A stretch of DNA of 64,000 bases from Terrabacter sp040702505 (GCF_040702505.1 NZ_JBFBLC010000006.1:124001-188000), one strand, 5' to 3'. Counted from the stretch's first letter, positions 32,818 through 40,328 are shown. Numbers and translations: made by a program. The notes: a model not told the origin generated them from the letters alone.

Positions 32818-33102
32818 AATCGCTCCGCAGTCGGCTCTGGCGCTGGCCTCCTGGCCCCTAGTAGGTGGCGCCCATGACGTTGCACCGAGCACCCTGTGAG
32901 GCAGGCACTCGTGCCGGCGAACGGCCCTCGCGGCCAGACGAGCTCGCTGGGTGGGGCAGTGCCGGAGGGGGTCAACCTCCCGTGAAGTGCTGGGGCCTGC
33001 AGACTTGACCCGGGGGATGCTTAACTCCGCCCTCCTATACCTAGCGACTGTCTAGCAACAATTTTCCTCCCGGCGCTACCGGCTAGCGTCGGCATCGTCA
33101 CC

Positions 33103-33108
33103 TACCTT
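33103..33108 (+). promoter_or_regulatory. -10 box TACCTT of the plus-strand element gene
   Basis: TACCTT lies 6 nt before ATG 33115; leaderless, with no SD. Confidence 0.45.
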
Positions 33109-33114
33109 CGGTGC

Positions 33115-33522
33115 ATGAGCAATTTGGAGCCATATATCTGGGGCGATGCCGCTGTCACCTACCCCGACTGGAAAGGGACTGCCCAGCTCGACCAACGCAT
33201 GACCGGCAAGCAGCTGGAGGAGATCATCGGGCTCGACGACGGCTGGCTAGTGGTCGGTTTGGATATGGGAGGTGGTGAAACTCGCCATGACCTTCGCGTG
33301 TTGGCCGTTCGTCCAGATCAGGTGCCGGAGGGCGGGGGAGTGCTCCCCGTCATCGCAGCGCAGAATGGCGGGGAGATTCCGGTTACGGAATTTTTGGTGC
33401 ACAACGTCGATCCCTACGCAGTTCTGCGCGCAATAACGCACATGTTCGAATTGCGTCTGCGCATCAGCAGCACGGAAAGGCTGCCCATCCGTATAGTCGA
33501 GCAGGGGGATCTAGGGCTCTAG
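33115..33522 (+). CDS. Hypothetical protein, only plus-strand gene of the element
   Basis: A 135-residue soluble protein I do not recognise. Notable segments are an N-terminal MSNLEPYIWGDAAVTYPDWKG, a Gly-rich turn LDMGGGETRHDLRVLAVRP, and a C-terminal PYAVLRAITHMFELRLRIS. No signal peptide or membrane span. Codon use is more relaxed than in chromosomal genes (ATA, TTT, AAT, TTG occur). It converges on hicB with a 6-bp gap. Its lone orientation marks it as a cargo gene; a role as an immunity or anti-toxin protein is possible but unsupported. Confidence 0.7.
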   Translation: MSNLEPYIWGDAAVTYPDWKGTAQLDQRMTGKQLEEIIGLDDGWLVVGLDMGGGETRHDLRVLAVRPDQVPEGGGVLPVIAAQNGGEIPVTEFLVHNVDPYAVLRAITHMFELRLRISSTERLPIRIVEQGDLGL

Positions 33523-33528
33523 TGTCCC

Positions 33529-33879
33529 TTATCCGGCCAGTCGCTTAACGATGTACTGATTCAGGCTCATGCCATCTCTAGCTGCCTGAAGGGCCAGCGT
33601 CCTATGCAGGCTCTCTCCTACTCGGACGTTGAACCGTCCCGAGTAGGAGCGTTCGGATAGTGGCTGCGGGATCTCTTCACCGCTCTCCCGCATGTCCTCT
33701 AGGACGTCCTCGATCAAAGCTTCCAGCCCCTTAAGTGCTTCAACTTGAGTGCTGGCTAGCCACGAAAGGGAGGGGAACTCGAGGCACGTAGCGACGTACT
33801 CCTGATCGTCAACAGACCAGGAGACGAGGTAGGCGTAATGCGCGGCCTCCACCTGCGGGCGCTCCAACGTGTCCATCAT
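33529..33879 (-). CDS. hicB: HicB family antitoxin
   Basis: A 116-residue protein. The HicB partial-RNase-H-like fold is seen in AHYAYLVSWSVDDQEYVATCLEFPSLSWLASTQVEALKGLEAL, and a ribbon-helix-helix DNA-binding end in YSGRFNVRVGESLHRTLALQAARDGMSLNQYIVKRL. It neutralises HicA and represses the operon. Its ATG overlaps the hicA stop (ATGA, 33876-33879). The toxin-first order is the usual hicAB arrangement. Confidence 0.9.
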   Translation of the reverse strand: MMDTLERPQVEAAHYAYLVSWSVDDQEYVATCLEFPSLSWLASTQVEALKGLEALIEDVLEDMRESGEEIPQPLSERSYSGRFNVRVGESLHRTLALQAARDGMSLNQYIVKRLAG

Positions 33880-34136
33880 TCCTCCTTCTTTTCGATTGCC
33901 TTAAGTACCTGTTTGACCTGATACATCTTGGCCTTGCCGTGATCGTCCTGAATATTCACTCGAGGGTCGCCTGGCCAGGGCGTTCGGAACACGGCGTGCG
34001 AGGTGCCATTCCGGCGGGGTTCGCCGAAGTAGTGCTTGCACACCTTCATGAGGTCGTTGAAGGCAACGTTTTGCGGGGCGTCGTACATCGCCTGCACGAT
34101 CTTCTCGACGCCAGCCACCGTCCCATGGTACTGCAT
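33876..34136 (-). CDS. hicA: HicA family toxin (mRNA interferase)
   Basis: An 86-residue protein with the double-stranded-RNA-binding-like HicA fold. Family marks are an N-terminal helix VEKIVQAMYDAPQNVAFNDLMKVCKHYFG and the active-site region RNGTSHAVFRTPWPGDPRVNIQ with the catalytic His. The end, KAKMYQVKQVLKAI, is typical of actinobacterial HicA. It is expected to cleave mRNA when free of HicB. The start codon lies in the loop of an inverted repeat (34126-34145). Confidence 0.88.
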   Translation of the reverse strand: MQYHGTVAGVEKIVQAMYDAPQNVAFNDLMKVCKHYFGEPRRNGTSHAVFRTPWPGDPRVNIQDDHGKAKMYQVKQVLKAIEKKEE

Positions 34137-34145
34137 GTAGTACCA
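34126..34145. promoter_or_regulatory. Probable HicB operator over the hicA start
   Basis: TGGTACT and AGTACCA flank a 6-nt centre that contains the hicA ATG. A further TACCA copy lies 4 bp to the right. RHH antitoxins typically bind short inverted repeats at their own promoter. Confidence 0.5.
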
Positions 34146-34188
34146 CTATGTACCACGGAGACCTCGCATGCCCACGACTGGGCCATGG

Positions 34189-34329
34189 CTAGCTCGTCAC
34201 CAGCCACCAGATGACGTAGGCGCCACCGCCAATCCACGTTCCCCAGAGCAGCAGGTTGCCGATGAAGGTCCCTACACGCTCGGCTGTGGTGAAGGACCCC
34301 CAGGCGTCCTGCCTCTCCCGCCCCATCAT
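34189..34329 (-). CDS. Small membrane protein of the element (46 aa)
   Basis: MMGRERQDAWGSFTTAERVG followed by a membrane span FIGNLLLWGTWIGGGAYVIWWLV and TS. The span is Trp- and Gly-rich. TACCGT (34336-34341, minus strand) lies exactly 6 nt before ATG 34329, matching the leaderless rule in this genome. It sits upstream of hicA on the same strand. It has no recognised family; small phage- or island-encoded membrane proteins of this kind can be holin-like or exclusion factors, but that is speculation. Confidence 0.6.
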   Translation of the reverse strand: MMGRERQDAWGSFTTAERVGTFIGNLLLWGTWIGGGAYVIWWLVTS

Positions 34330-34368
34330 GTTGGAACGGTAGGCCACGGCAGGTCGCCGCGCGTCGGA

Positions 34369-34614
34369 TTAGCGGGACCGATCGCCGACAGGTGTCAGTC
34401 GGTCGGCAGGTAGCCACTGGTCCACGACGGCGTCCGCTTCCACGACTAGATACGTGACCCTGGCCCACCACTGGCCATCGCGCTGCTGCCACTCTGTGAC
34501 GAGCGCTGGATGGGGTCCGCCGTGCTCCGCCGTGCGCTTGACCCAGCAGTGCTGGCGGGCGGCTGGGACAGGTGGGATGGCGTGCTCGTGACCCTTCCCA
34601 GACCCGCCTGCCAT
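34369..34614 (-). CDS. Hypothetical protein of actinobacterial integrative elements
   Basis: An 81-residue protein. The core HCWVKRTAEHGGPHPALVTEWQQRDGQWWARVTYLVVE ... VVDQWLPADRLTPV resembles small hypothetical proteins I have seen in Streptomyces integrative elements, which share CWV, P.L...W and W..RV.Y motifs. Function unknown. ATG 34614 is chosen because a start at 34671 would overlap the upstream gene by 40 bp. Confidence 0.65.
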   Translation of the reverse strand: MAGGSGKGHEHAIPPVPAARQHCWVKRTAEHGGPHPALVTEWQQRDGQWWARVTYLVVEADAVVDQWLPADRLTPVGDRSR

Positions 34615-34631
34615 AGGCGCCAGTATGACGG

Positions 34632-35336
34632 CTAGTCGAACGCACGTTCTAGGAGCCCCTGCTGTCGGCACGGAGTCGTGAGGCGGTCGAAGACCTCCTC
34701 AGAGAGCTCTTCGCCAGTCACGGAGTCGGCAGTGCCGATCAAGTCTTGCGCCACGAGCGCCCAGAGGGCGTCCCGTGTCGCATCGCAGCGGAGGCCGTAC
34801 CAGGTCCCCACGTTGGCGACGCCTCTCAGGGAGTCGTGCGCCAGCATCGAGCTCGGGTCTCGCTTGGCGTCCCGGGCCACTGCCTGAACGATGTGCCTGT
34901 CTCGGCTGCTGGCGACCAAGACGGCGTCGAGCTCTTCGCACTGGTCCTCGGTGATGACTTCGCCAACCCTCTCGACAAACTGTCGGACGTGCGCCCCCTG
35001 AGGGCCTAGGAGGACCGTGAACGGGTCCAACTCCCGGACGATGCGCCAAGCCAAGGCTCCGTACTCGTCGGGGCCTCCGTCCGTGGAGTTGAGGTAGACG
35101 CCGGCGGGATCGAGCGGCTCGAGCTGCAGCAGTCGCTGCCCGAACCAACTCCAGGTCCGTGGATTGTCCGAGGCAGAGAGGTAGTGCCTAGCGTGCGGAG
35201 CCATTTGCCTGCTCGACGGGTGCCGAATGACGGCCCCGCGGCGGGCGACAGCGCCCTGCGGTGCCCACCGAAGGGTTCCGCTGTGGACGTCCGTGCCGTC
35301 CCAGCGAACGTATTTGTAGAAGGCCTTGCTTCCCAT
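34632..35336 (-). CDS. Hypothetical protein, 234 aa
   Basis: A soluble protein I cannot place firmly. The N-terminus FYKYVRWDGTDVHSGTLRWAPQGAVARRGAV recalls small phage and element proteins that begin with a 'K..RPDGTDF.TG...Y' segment. The rest is a mixed alpha/beta sequence with no catalytic motif I can name; it includes ITEDQCEELDAVLVASSRDRHIVQAVARDAKRD, a helical stretch. ATG 35336 has GGAG 7 nt upstream. It is 255 bp downstream of the ATPase gene, across a hairpin. Confidence 0.65.
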   Translation of the reverse strand: MGSKAFYKYVRWDGTDVHSGTLRWAPQGAVARRGAVIRHPSSRQMAPHARHYLSASDNPRTWSWFGQRLLQLEPLDPAGVYLNSTDGGPDEYGALAWRIVRELDPFTVLLGPQGAHVRQFVERVGEVITEDQCEELDAVLVASSRDRHIVQAVARDAKRDPSSMLAHDSLRGVANVGTWYGLRCDATRDALWALVAQDLIGTADSVTGEELSEEVFDRLTTPCRQQGLLERAFD

Positions 35337-35423
35337 GTCGCTCCAGGGTGTCGACGGGGTTAGGTTTCATAGACAGCCCGAAACTGAAGGCGCGGCCCAT
35401 CAGCCGCGCTGCGTTGGTTCATT

Positions 35424-35450
35424 GGGAGGGGGCCGTTAGAGCCCCCTCCC
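35424..35450 (-). terminator. Hairpin terminator after the RepA-like ATPase gene
   Basis: GGGAGGGGGC and GCCCCCTCCC pair over 10 bp around a 7-nt loop, about 140 bp past the ATPase stop on the minus strand. The rest of the 255-bp gap holds no gene. Confidence 0.55.
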
Positions 35451-35591
35451 GAGGGGTCGCCTTTGTGGGCTCCCCCTTTTCTCAACCAGTCGCCCCGCGC
35501 CGCCGAGGCGCGGTCCGACTTGACCAAGTGGGGATAGGTACGGAGGAACGGAGTACCTATAGGGGTCCGGTGTTCCGGTGTTCCGGTCGGC

Positions 35592-36566
35592 TCAGACGCT
35601 CGCCAGAGCCCACGAGCCGTCTTGGTGGACGAGCTGCTGGCCCAGCGGCTGGCTGGGCTGCAATCGCTTCGCGTGTGTCCCTGAGGAACCTCCGAAGGTG
35701 CGTGCCAGCGCCGCTGCAGCATCCGCCTTGCTCAAGCCCTGGCACTGCTCGACCACAAACCGCGCCATGTCGGCTCGCTGGTCGAGCGTCTTGGTCTGCC
35801 GTCGTGCTGCGCTCTCGCTCAGCGGCTCGGAAGACGTGACGTGCAGGTCTCCCGCGCCGGCACTTCCACGAGTCAGGCACAGCCGCTCAGGTTCCCGGAT
35901 CTGGTTGCCCTTGGTCTCCACCGTCAGCGCGCCACCGCTGCCAGCGGCCACCCTGAGCTCGAGGCGGAACGCTCCACTGATCGACGTGAGCCCCATCGGC
36001 CCTTTCGCCTTGCGGCCGTTGAAGCCCGGTTTAGCGCTGGAGTGGGCCACGACCACGACAGGCGCCCTCCGTGCCGTCACGCACACGTCTACGACGGCTG
36101 CGAGGAATGGCCGCACCTCCTGGGCATTGTTGGTGTCCACCACGCCTGAGAGGTTGTCGACGACGACGAGCGTGCCCGAGCCGATACGGGCCTTCTGAGC
36201 GAAGCCCTCCCAGCCATCTGGGGAACGCGGCGCACGTTCGGCATAGATCACTGAGCCGAAGTCGCTGCCCGGGCCTGCCAGCTCCTCCAACCGTCGGGCG
36301 TACTCGTCCGCCAACCCTGCATCCGTGCAGACGAGCACGGCCCGCTCTGGCCGTCGGGTGAACCTCCGGCCCAGAAAGTCACCAGTAGTCAGGGCTCCAT
36401 TCACGAGGTTCACGACGAGGCTTGACTTGCCGGCGTAGGGCTCCCCGATTACCCCGGTCAGATCGGCCGACACCAGACCGGGCACGAGGAAAGGGGCGCT
36501 GCCGGCGCCTCGGCTCAGCACCTCCGCGTGCGACATGAGCTTGGGCTGCTGCTGGTCTTCATTCAA
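35592..36566 (-). CDS. RepA-like RecA-superfamily ATPase (AAA_25 type)
   Basis: A 324-residue protein. Walker A is GEPYAGKSSLV and Walker B LVVVDNLSGVV. Downstream VVVVAHSSAKPG and MGLTSISGAFRLELRV match motif 3 and the GS motif of hexameric RSF1010-RepA-like helicases and similar phage ATPases. The C-terminal 80 residues look like a winged helix (QRADMARFVVEQCQGLSKADAAAALARTFG). It probably serves element DNA replication or loading of the host helicase. The ATG overlaps the previous stop (36563-36566). No primase is encoded alongside. Confidence 0.8.
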   Translation of the reverse strand: MNEDQQQPKLMSHAEVLSRGAGSAPFLVPGLVSADLTGVIGEPYAGKSSLVVNLVNGALTTGDFLGRRFTRRPERAVLVCTDAGLADEYARRLEELAGPGSDFGSVIYAERAPRSPDGWEGFAQKARIGSGTLVVVDNLSGVVDTNNAQEVRPFLAAVVDVCVTARRAPVVVVAHSSAKPGFNGRKAKGPMGLTSISGAFRLELRVAAGSGGALTVETKGNQIREPERLCLTRGSAGAGDLHVTSSEPLSESAARRQTKTLDQRADMARFVVEQCQGLSKADAAAALARTFGGSSGTHAKRLQPSQPLGQQLVHQDGSWALASV

Positions 36567-36847
36567 CGGCGCCGCCCCCTCCGTCCGCGACGGCCGCCCC
36601 TGTGGGAGCGCATGAGTGGGCGCCGTTGCCGCTCGTGCTGGACCTCTAGAAGCGACGGACGGAAGCCCCCTGCCTCACAGAAGGCGATCAGCGCAGGGCC
36701 ATCCCACAGGACGGTGACGGGAACCTCACGCAGCCTGAGGCTCGCGTGGGAAGGTTCGTCCACGGGGGTGGTCATCTCCTCTGCGAGGCGCATTAGCTCC
36801 TCTTCCGTCATTGCGTCTGTCTCGTCGATCTCGGGAGTCGCGCTCAC
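36563..36847 (-). CDS. Small hypothetical protein, 94 aa
   Basis: GTG 36847 overlaps the stop of the 92-residue gene upstream (GTGA) and avoids the long overlap of the earlier in-frame start. The N-terminal half is acidic (ATPEIDETDAMTEEELMRLAEEM), the middle has REVPVTVLWDGPALIAFCEAGGFRPSLLEV, and the end is very basic (RGGRRGRRGRRR), suggesting nucleic-acid binding. Coupled on both sides, it belongs to the ATPase operon. No family recognised. Confidence 0.65.
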   Translation of the reverse strand: MSATPEIDETDAMTEEELMRLAEEMTTPVDEPSHASLRLREVPVTVLWDGPALIAFCEAGGFRPSLLEVQHERQRRPLMRSHRGGRRGRRGRRR

Positions 36848-37122
36848 TGCCCCCTCCGCTTCCCTGAGTGGGGGTGCCACGCCGGCGAGCATGTCTTGCC
36901 CTTGGTGCAGAACCAGCCCATCCAGCGCCACCCCTTCTGCGACACCCCTTCCCGGTAGGCCATGTCCTGGCCGTGGCACTGCGGTGGCGGGAAGTCGCCC
37001 GCCGCCCACCGAGCCCAATAAGCGGCCTCGTCCCCACCGTCCATGAGCCGCTGCACAGGCGCGGTGGTCACTACGTCGTCACTGCTCAAAGCCTTGCCCT
37101 CCTCCAAGTTCGGCGGGGCCAT
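36844..37122 (-). CDS. Small putative zinc-binding protein, 92 aa
   Basis: A 92-residue protein with a Cys/His set at the C-terminus: CHGQDM, then GWFCTKGKTCSPAWHPH, separated by about 20 residues. This looks like a treble-clef or zinc-ribbon site. The N-terminal half is acidic and helical. It is coupled to the next gene by GTGA. Element proteins of this kind often assist replication, but no family is recognised. Confidence 0.65.
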   Translation of the reverse strand: MAPPNLEEGKALSSDDVVTTAPVQRLMDGGDEAAYWARWAAGDFPPPQCHGQDMAYREGVSQKGWRWMGWFCTKGKTCSPAWHPHSGKRRGQ

Positions 37123-37164
37123 GCCGGAGCCTCACGAGGAGACTCCGGCTGGACTCCCTCATGG

Positions 37165-37515
37165 TCAGCCGCTGTAGGTGCTCTGCACGTCGAACCCCTG
37201 GGCTCGCAGGGCCTCCACGGCGTCACTGACAGTCGAATTCCGCCCGAGCGACGAAGCCGCCGCAGCGGCTCGCCCCTCGATGTCGTTGGAGTACGGCGGT
37301 GCGTTCCGCACGCCCCCGAACGCGCCTTGCATGCGCTGCATGGCCTCTACGTCCTCCGGGGACAGGACGCTCTGGGGCGCCTCCCCGGAAGTGGCCCCTG
37401 CCTGGGACAGGAGCTGCTGGAGGTGTTCGTTGGCAGCTCTGGCTGCCTCCACCGCCTGAGCGATGGCGTCCTGGGTCTGTCCCTGCTCGTCGGTGTCGTC
37501 GTCGTAGTAAGACAA
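37165..37515 (-). CDS. Hypothetical coiled-coil protein, 116 aa
   Basis: It starts with TTG at 37515, supported by AGAGGAG 8 nt upstream. The N-terminus is MSYYDDDTDEQGQTQ; residues 15-40 form an Ala/Gln-rich helix (AIAQAVEAARAANEHLQQLLSQ). The C-terminus SDAVEALRAQGFDVQSTYSG is a small helix-turn segment. No family recognised. Confidence 0.65.
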   Translation of the reverse strand: MSYYDDDTDEQGQTQDAIAQAVEAARAANEHLQQLLSQAGATSGEAPQSVLSPEDVEAMQRMQGAFGGVRNAPPYSNDIEGRAAAAASSLGRNSTVSDAVEALRAQGFDVQSTYSG

Positions 37516-37550
37516 AGTGGTTCTCCTCTGTTCTGTGGGTGTCGGCCCGG

Positions 37551-37859
37551 TCAGGCAGACCGGGTGGGGGCGGGCGCGGGGATTGCGCCCAGTGCCTGCG
37601 AAGCGGTTTCGACCTCTGCCCGCAGGTCGCTCAGGAAGCGGTCGACCGCCTCAGGTGATGCCTCGACGCGGTTCTGGAGCGCCAGACGGCGCAACTCGAC
37701 GGGGACACGCTTGACGCTGAGGACTTCGCCGAGGCGGAGCGTGTAGTTCTCCTCCTCGAGCTCTGCGATGCGGCCTCGTGCGGCCTTGAGGTCGGCCAGC
37801 GCTCGCGTGAGCTGTGCTCGCAGTCCACTGCCTGTCTGCGGTGGCTTCTCGTCGGTCAT
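37551..37859 (-). CDS. Hypothetical coiled-coil protein, 102 aa
   Basis: ATG 37859 is chosen for GAAAGG about 9 nt upstream. A heptad-like coiled coil LRAQLTRALADLKAARGRIAELEEENYTLRLGEVL is followed by a second helical stretch with EAVDRFLSDLRAEVETASQAL. It may be a small scaffolding or DNA-associated protein. It is 35 bp from the next gene and probably in the same operon. Confidence 0.65.
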   Translation of the reverse strand: MTDEKPPQTGSGLRAQLTRALADLKAARGRIAELEEENYTLRLGEVLSVKRVPVELRRLALQNRVEASPEAVDRFLSDLRAEVETASQALGAIPAPAPTRSA

Positions 37860-38017
37860 TGGCGGGGCCTTTCTGGCTGGCTGGGTCATGTGCGAGTAGT
37901 CGCGGTGGTGGAGCGGGCGGTACCGGGAAGCCCACCCGGCAGACATTGGCGAACCTCGGGCTTCCGACCTCCCTGCCTGACTGGCTCGCTCATGGGCTGG
38001 GGCTTGACCACGAGGGC

Positions 38018-38227
38018 TTAGGCCGCAGAACCGCGGGCGTGCGCCCTCACTGGCGCCACGACGCGCTCGGCCTCGTATGCCTCGATGTCGCTCAGTCGGT
38101 AGGCGACGTGCTGCCCGAGCTTCAGGTAGGCCGGCCCGGTCCCCAGGGACCTGTGGTTGGCAAGCGTCTGGGCGCTCATGCCCCAGCGGTCGGCCAGCAT
38201 CTTCGGCGTGAGGTGCTTGTCATGCAA
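38018..38227 (-). CDS. Helix-turn-helix protein, probable excisionase
   Basis: A 69-residue protein. TTG 38227 is supported by AGAGGAG about 9 nt upstream; the longer frame lacks an SD. The sequence HLTPKMLADRWGMSAQTLANHRSLGTGPAYLKLGQHVAYRLSDIEAYEAE is a MerR/AlpA-type winged HTH typical of excisionases (Xis) in actinobacterial elements. It is transcribed in the same direction as int but separated by 428 bp and an int terminator, so it has its own promoter. Confidence 0.8.
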   Translation of the reverse strand: MHDKHLTPKMLADRWGMSAQTLANHRSLGTGPAYLKLGQHVAYRLSDIEAYEAERVVAPVRAHARGSAA

Positions 38228-38599
38228 TGCGTGTTCTCCTCTCTCAGGACTCGAAAGGGCGAGCCGTGAGGGAGGGGTTGCTCCCCGGTCTCGCCGGTAA
38301 ACAGGAGAGCACCTACTGACGTCGGTCAAGGTGCATCGCTTGGCCTGCCCGCGCGAGAGACTGAGGGTGTTGCGTTCCGACGAATTAGCCTGAAGTCCAA
38401 TGGAATTCGGCCAGTGAGCGCGCTAGTGCGCATGCCATCACGGGCGTATGAAGGCGCCTACGTGGGCTATATCCGCTCTCTTGACCTGACCTGCGCCGAC
38501 GGCCGGCGCCAAATGACTAGGTAACGATTCGGTCACGGGCGCAAGTGGCTGCCATCTGATGCCAGAAGGGGCACTACGGGGCCTGTTTTGGGACAGCAC
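38228..38599. other. Non-coding region between int and the HTH gene
   Basis: No convincing gene. A TTGACC hexamer on the minus strand (38324-38329) may be the -35 of the HTH/excisionase promoter; no good -10 is seen at 17 bp. The region is clearly less GC-rich than the chromosome and could be the early promoter and regulator-binding region of the element. Confidence 0.45.
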
Positions 38600-38633
38600 A
38601 AAGCCCCGCGGACGAGGTGTCTGGCGGGGCCTT
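38600..38633 (-). terminator. Terminator of the integrase gene
   Basis: On the minus strand AAGGCCCCGC and GCGGGGCTTT form a stem with one mismatch and a 14-nt loop, followed by GTGCT. It lies 22 bp past the integrase stop. Confidence 0.65.
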
Positions 38634-38655
38634 GGGTGAGTGCCTGCGGGCACGC

Positions 38656-39906
38656 TCAGAGTAGAGCCGCTAGGTCACTCTTGTCTCCCTCGAAGTCCCG
38701 ACCGAGGTAGACGCTTGCGGTCATCGCGGGGTCACTATGTCCGAGCTGGTCTGCGATACGGGCGATGGGCGCCCCCTGCTCCGAGAGGAGCGTTGCCACG
38801 GTGCGGCGGAAGGTGTGCGGCGTGGCCCAGGGAAAGCCAGCGCCGGCGAGTACGTCTGCCAGCGCTGCGGCGCAGTTGCTCTGGTCCCACTGCTGCTCAG
38901 GGTTGCCCGCCGAGGGGGAGGAGAACACATAGCCCTTGGTCCCGTTGGCTTCGGCCATGTGGCGCATGCGCTCTGCCAGCCAGTGGGGGAGCGTCAGGAG
39001 GCGACGGCTGCCCTTGGACTTGGTGCCGTGTACCTGCACCCTGCCGTGCGTCAGGTCAACGTGCTCCCATCGGATGCCGCGGGCCTCGGCGATGCGCACT
39101 CCCGTGCCTGCCATGAATGCGGTCAGGTCTGCCACGGCGCGGCGCTTGCGTGATACCCGCTCGATGGCCGGCTGACCGGCCAGTTCGTCCGCGTAGGCGA
39201 TCACAGAATCGCGCTCTGAGCGCGTGAGAGCACGGGTCGTGTCTCGTGGTGCCTGCCGCCTTCCTGAGCCGCTTAGAGCGCCTTCTGTGGCGTCCTGCTG
39301 GGCCTTTGGCTGCGCCTTGACCGGGCGCACCTGACGAGCTCCGTTCGCTTGCAGCACACCATCGTCCACGGACTGCTGGAGGATGCCCGAGAGCACCGAG
39401 CGTGCCATCTTCGCGGCCCCTGTTCCGCTCCCGTCAGCGATGCCCTGCAGCCAAGCGCGGATGCGGGCAGGCTCGTTCGCCTGCCCGAGGGACAGCCCGC
39501 GCAGGCTGCTGCCAGGACAGTCGAGGTGTCGGTTGTAGGAAGCCGTGTAGTCGGCCACCGTGCGGGGCGATAGGCCAGAGTCCGACCGGGCAATGAGTGC
39601 CAGCCATGCCTGCCCCGCCTCGAGAAGGGGTCTTGTGGGCGATGCGGCACTGGACCCTGAGCCAAGGCGCATGCGCTCCTCCACGGCCCGCAGAGCGGCG
39701 TCCAGAGCCTCAGGCTTGCGAGGAGAGACGCGGGTGACCTCACCCAGCATGCCGTCGTGGCCGCGGTAGTAGACCCGGGCGCGCCAGCGCTCAACGCCCT
39801 TGCCCTTGCCGGTGGGGTGCCGCTTCCACTTGCCCTCGGCGTCCCGAAACTGCGGCGTGACCTCGGGCTCTCCGTGGTGGCCCAGGGGCAGGGGTTTGCG
39901 GCTCAT
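38656..39906 (-). CDS. int: Tyrosine-type site-specific integrase
   Basis: A 416-residue protein. An N-terminal arm-binding region (RARVYYRGHDGMLGEVTRVS) is followed by a SAM-like core-binding domain (LLEAGQAWLALIARSDSGLSPRTVADYTASYNRHL). The catalytic domain has Arg in GTGVRIAEARG, HTFRRT (HxxR), LGHSD and the nucleophile Tyr in SVYLGRDF. ATG 39906 overlaps the stop of the small upstream gene (ATGA), so integrase translation is coupled to it. The location beside attR is typical. The target is the 3' end of tRNA-Arg(UCU). Confidence 0.95.
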   Translation of the reverse strand: MSRKPLPLGHHGEPEVTPQFRDAEGKWKRHPTGKGKGVERWRARVYYRGHDGMLGEVTRVSPRKPEALDAALRAVEERMRLGSGSSAASPTRPLLEAGQAWLALIARSDSGLSPRTVADYTASYNRHLDCPGSSLRGLSLGQANEPARIRAWLQGIADGSGTGAAKMARSVLSGILQQSVDDGVLQANGARQVRPVKAQPKAQQDATEGALSGSGRRQAPRDTTRALTRSERDSVIAYADELAGQPAIERVSRKRRAVADLTAFMAGTGVRIAEARGIRWEHVDLTHGRVQVHGTKSKGSRRLLTLPHWLAERMRHMAEANGTKGYVFSSPSAGNPEQQWDQSNCAAALADVLAGAGFPWATPHTFRRTVATLLSEQGAPIARIADQLGHSDPAMTASVYLGRDFEGDKSDLAALL

Positions 39907-40271
39907 GACTGCTCGCCTTTCGATGCGTCGGAGGGGGACAGGAAGAAGGCACGGAGGCACACGCCTTCGGCGTGCTCGGGCAACGGTGCAGGGGAGTCCC
40001 ACTGCACCACCAGCCCTCGGGACGTGACCCACGTTGTGGCGGCATCCTGCTCCGCCTCCCACTCGGTCAGCACTACCGCGACGGGTAGTGAGCGTGCCTC
40101 AGCCTCCATGCGGATGGCTTGCTGGGCCGCGACTGAGTAGAGCTCGGTGGCGGTCAGGATGCCGAACGGTGAGCCGTTCGACCCCTCGATGCCCTCCGGC
40201 CATACGTGGACGGACGTGCTGTGCCGTCCGAACCGCTCCTCAACTGGTGCCTGTACCCCTGTCTCATTCAT
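39903..40271 (-). CDS. Small protein leading the integrase operon, candidate regulator
   Basis: A 122-residue protein. ATG 40271 is preferred: CATAAT lies 7 nt upstream with TTGACA 17 bp further, so the mRNA is leaderless; ATG 40280 lies within the -10 region. The sequence holds HSTSVHVWPEGIEGSNGSPFGILTATELYSVAAQQAIRMEAEARSLPVAVVLTEWEAEQDAATTWVTSRG. No HTH is obvious. It is coupled to int by ATGA. It could control integration or the palindrome at its own promoter, but this is inference. Confidence 0.65.
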   Translation of the reverse strand: MNETGVQAPVEERFGRHSTSVHVWPEGIEGSNGSPFGILTATELYSVAAQQAIRMEAEARSLPVAVVLTEWEAEQDAATTWVTSRGLVVQWDSPAPLPEHAEGVCLRAFFLSPSDASKGEQS

Positions 40272-40307
40272 GTTACCCATTATGGGTAACAGGTAGTGAG
40301 GTGTCAA
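40272..40307 (-). promoter_or_regulatory. Promoter of the integrase operon with a 19-bp palindromic operator
   Basis: TTGACA (40302-40307), a 17-bp spacer and CATAAT (40279-40284) form the best sigma-70-type promoter in the window. GTTACCCAT, T, ATGGGTAAC (40272-40290) is a perfect 9-1-9 palindrome covering the -10 box. A bound repressor would silence int. Confidence 0.75.
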
Positions 40308-40328
40308 TAGTTCGAGTGCTCCCTATTT

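Noticed and set aside
35360..35722. 120-residue minus-strand ORF over the ATPase 3' end
   Set aside because: Out of frame with the ATPase gene, crosses the terminator hairpin, Ser/Arg-rich.
38438..38653. 71-residue minus-strand ORF between int and the HTH gene
   Set aside because: It crosses the integrase terminator, and no promoter or SD fits.
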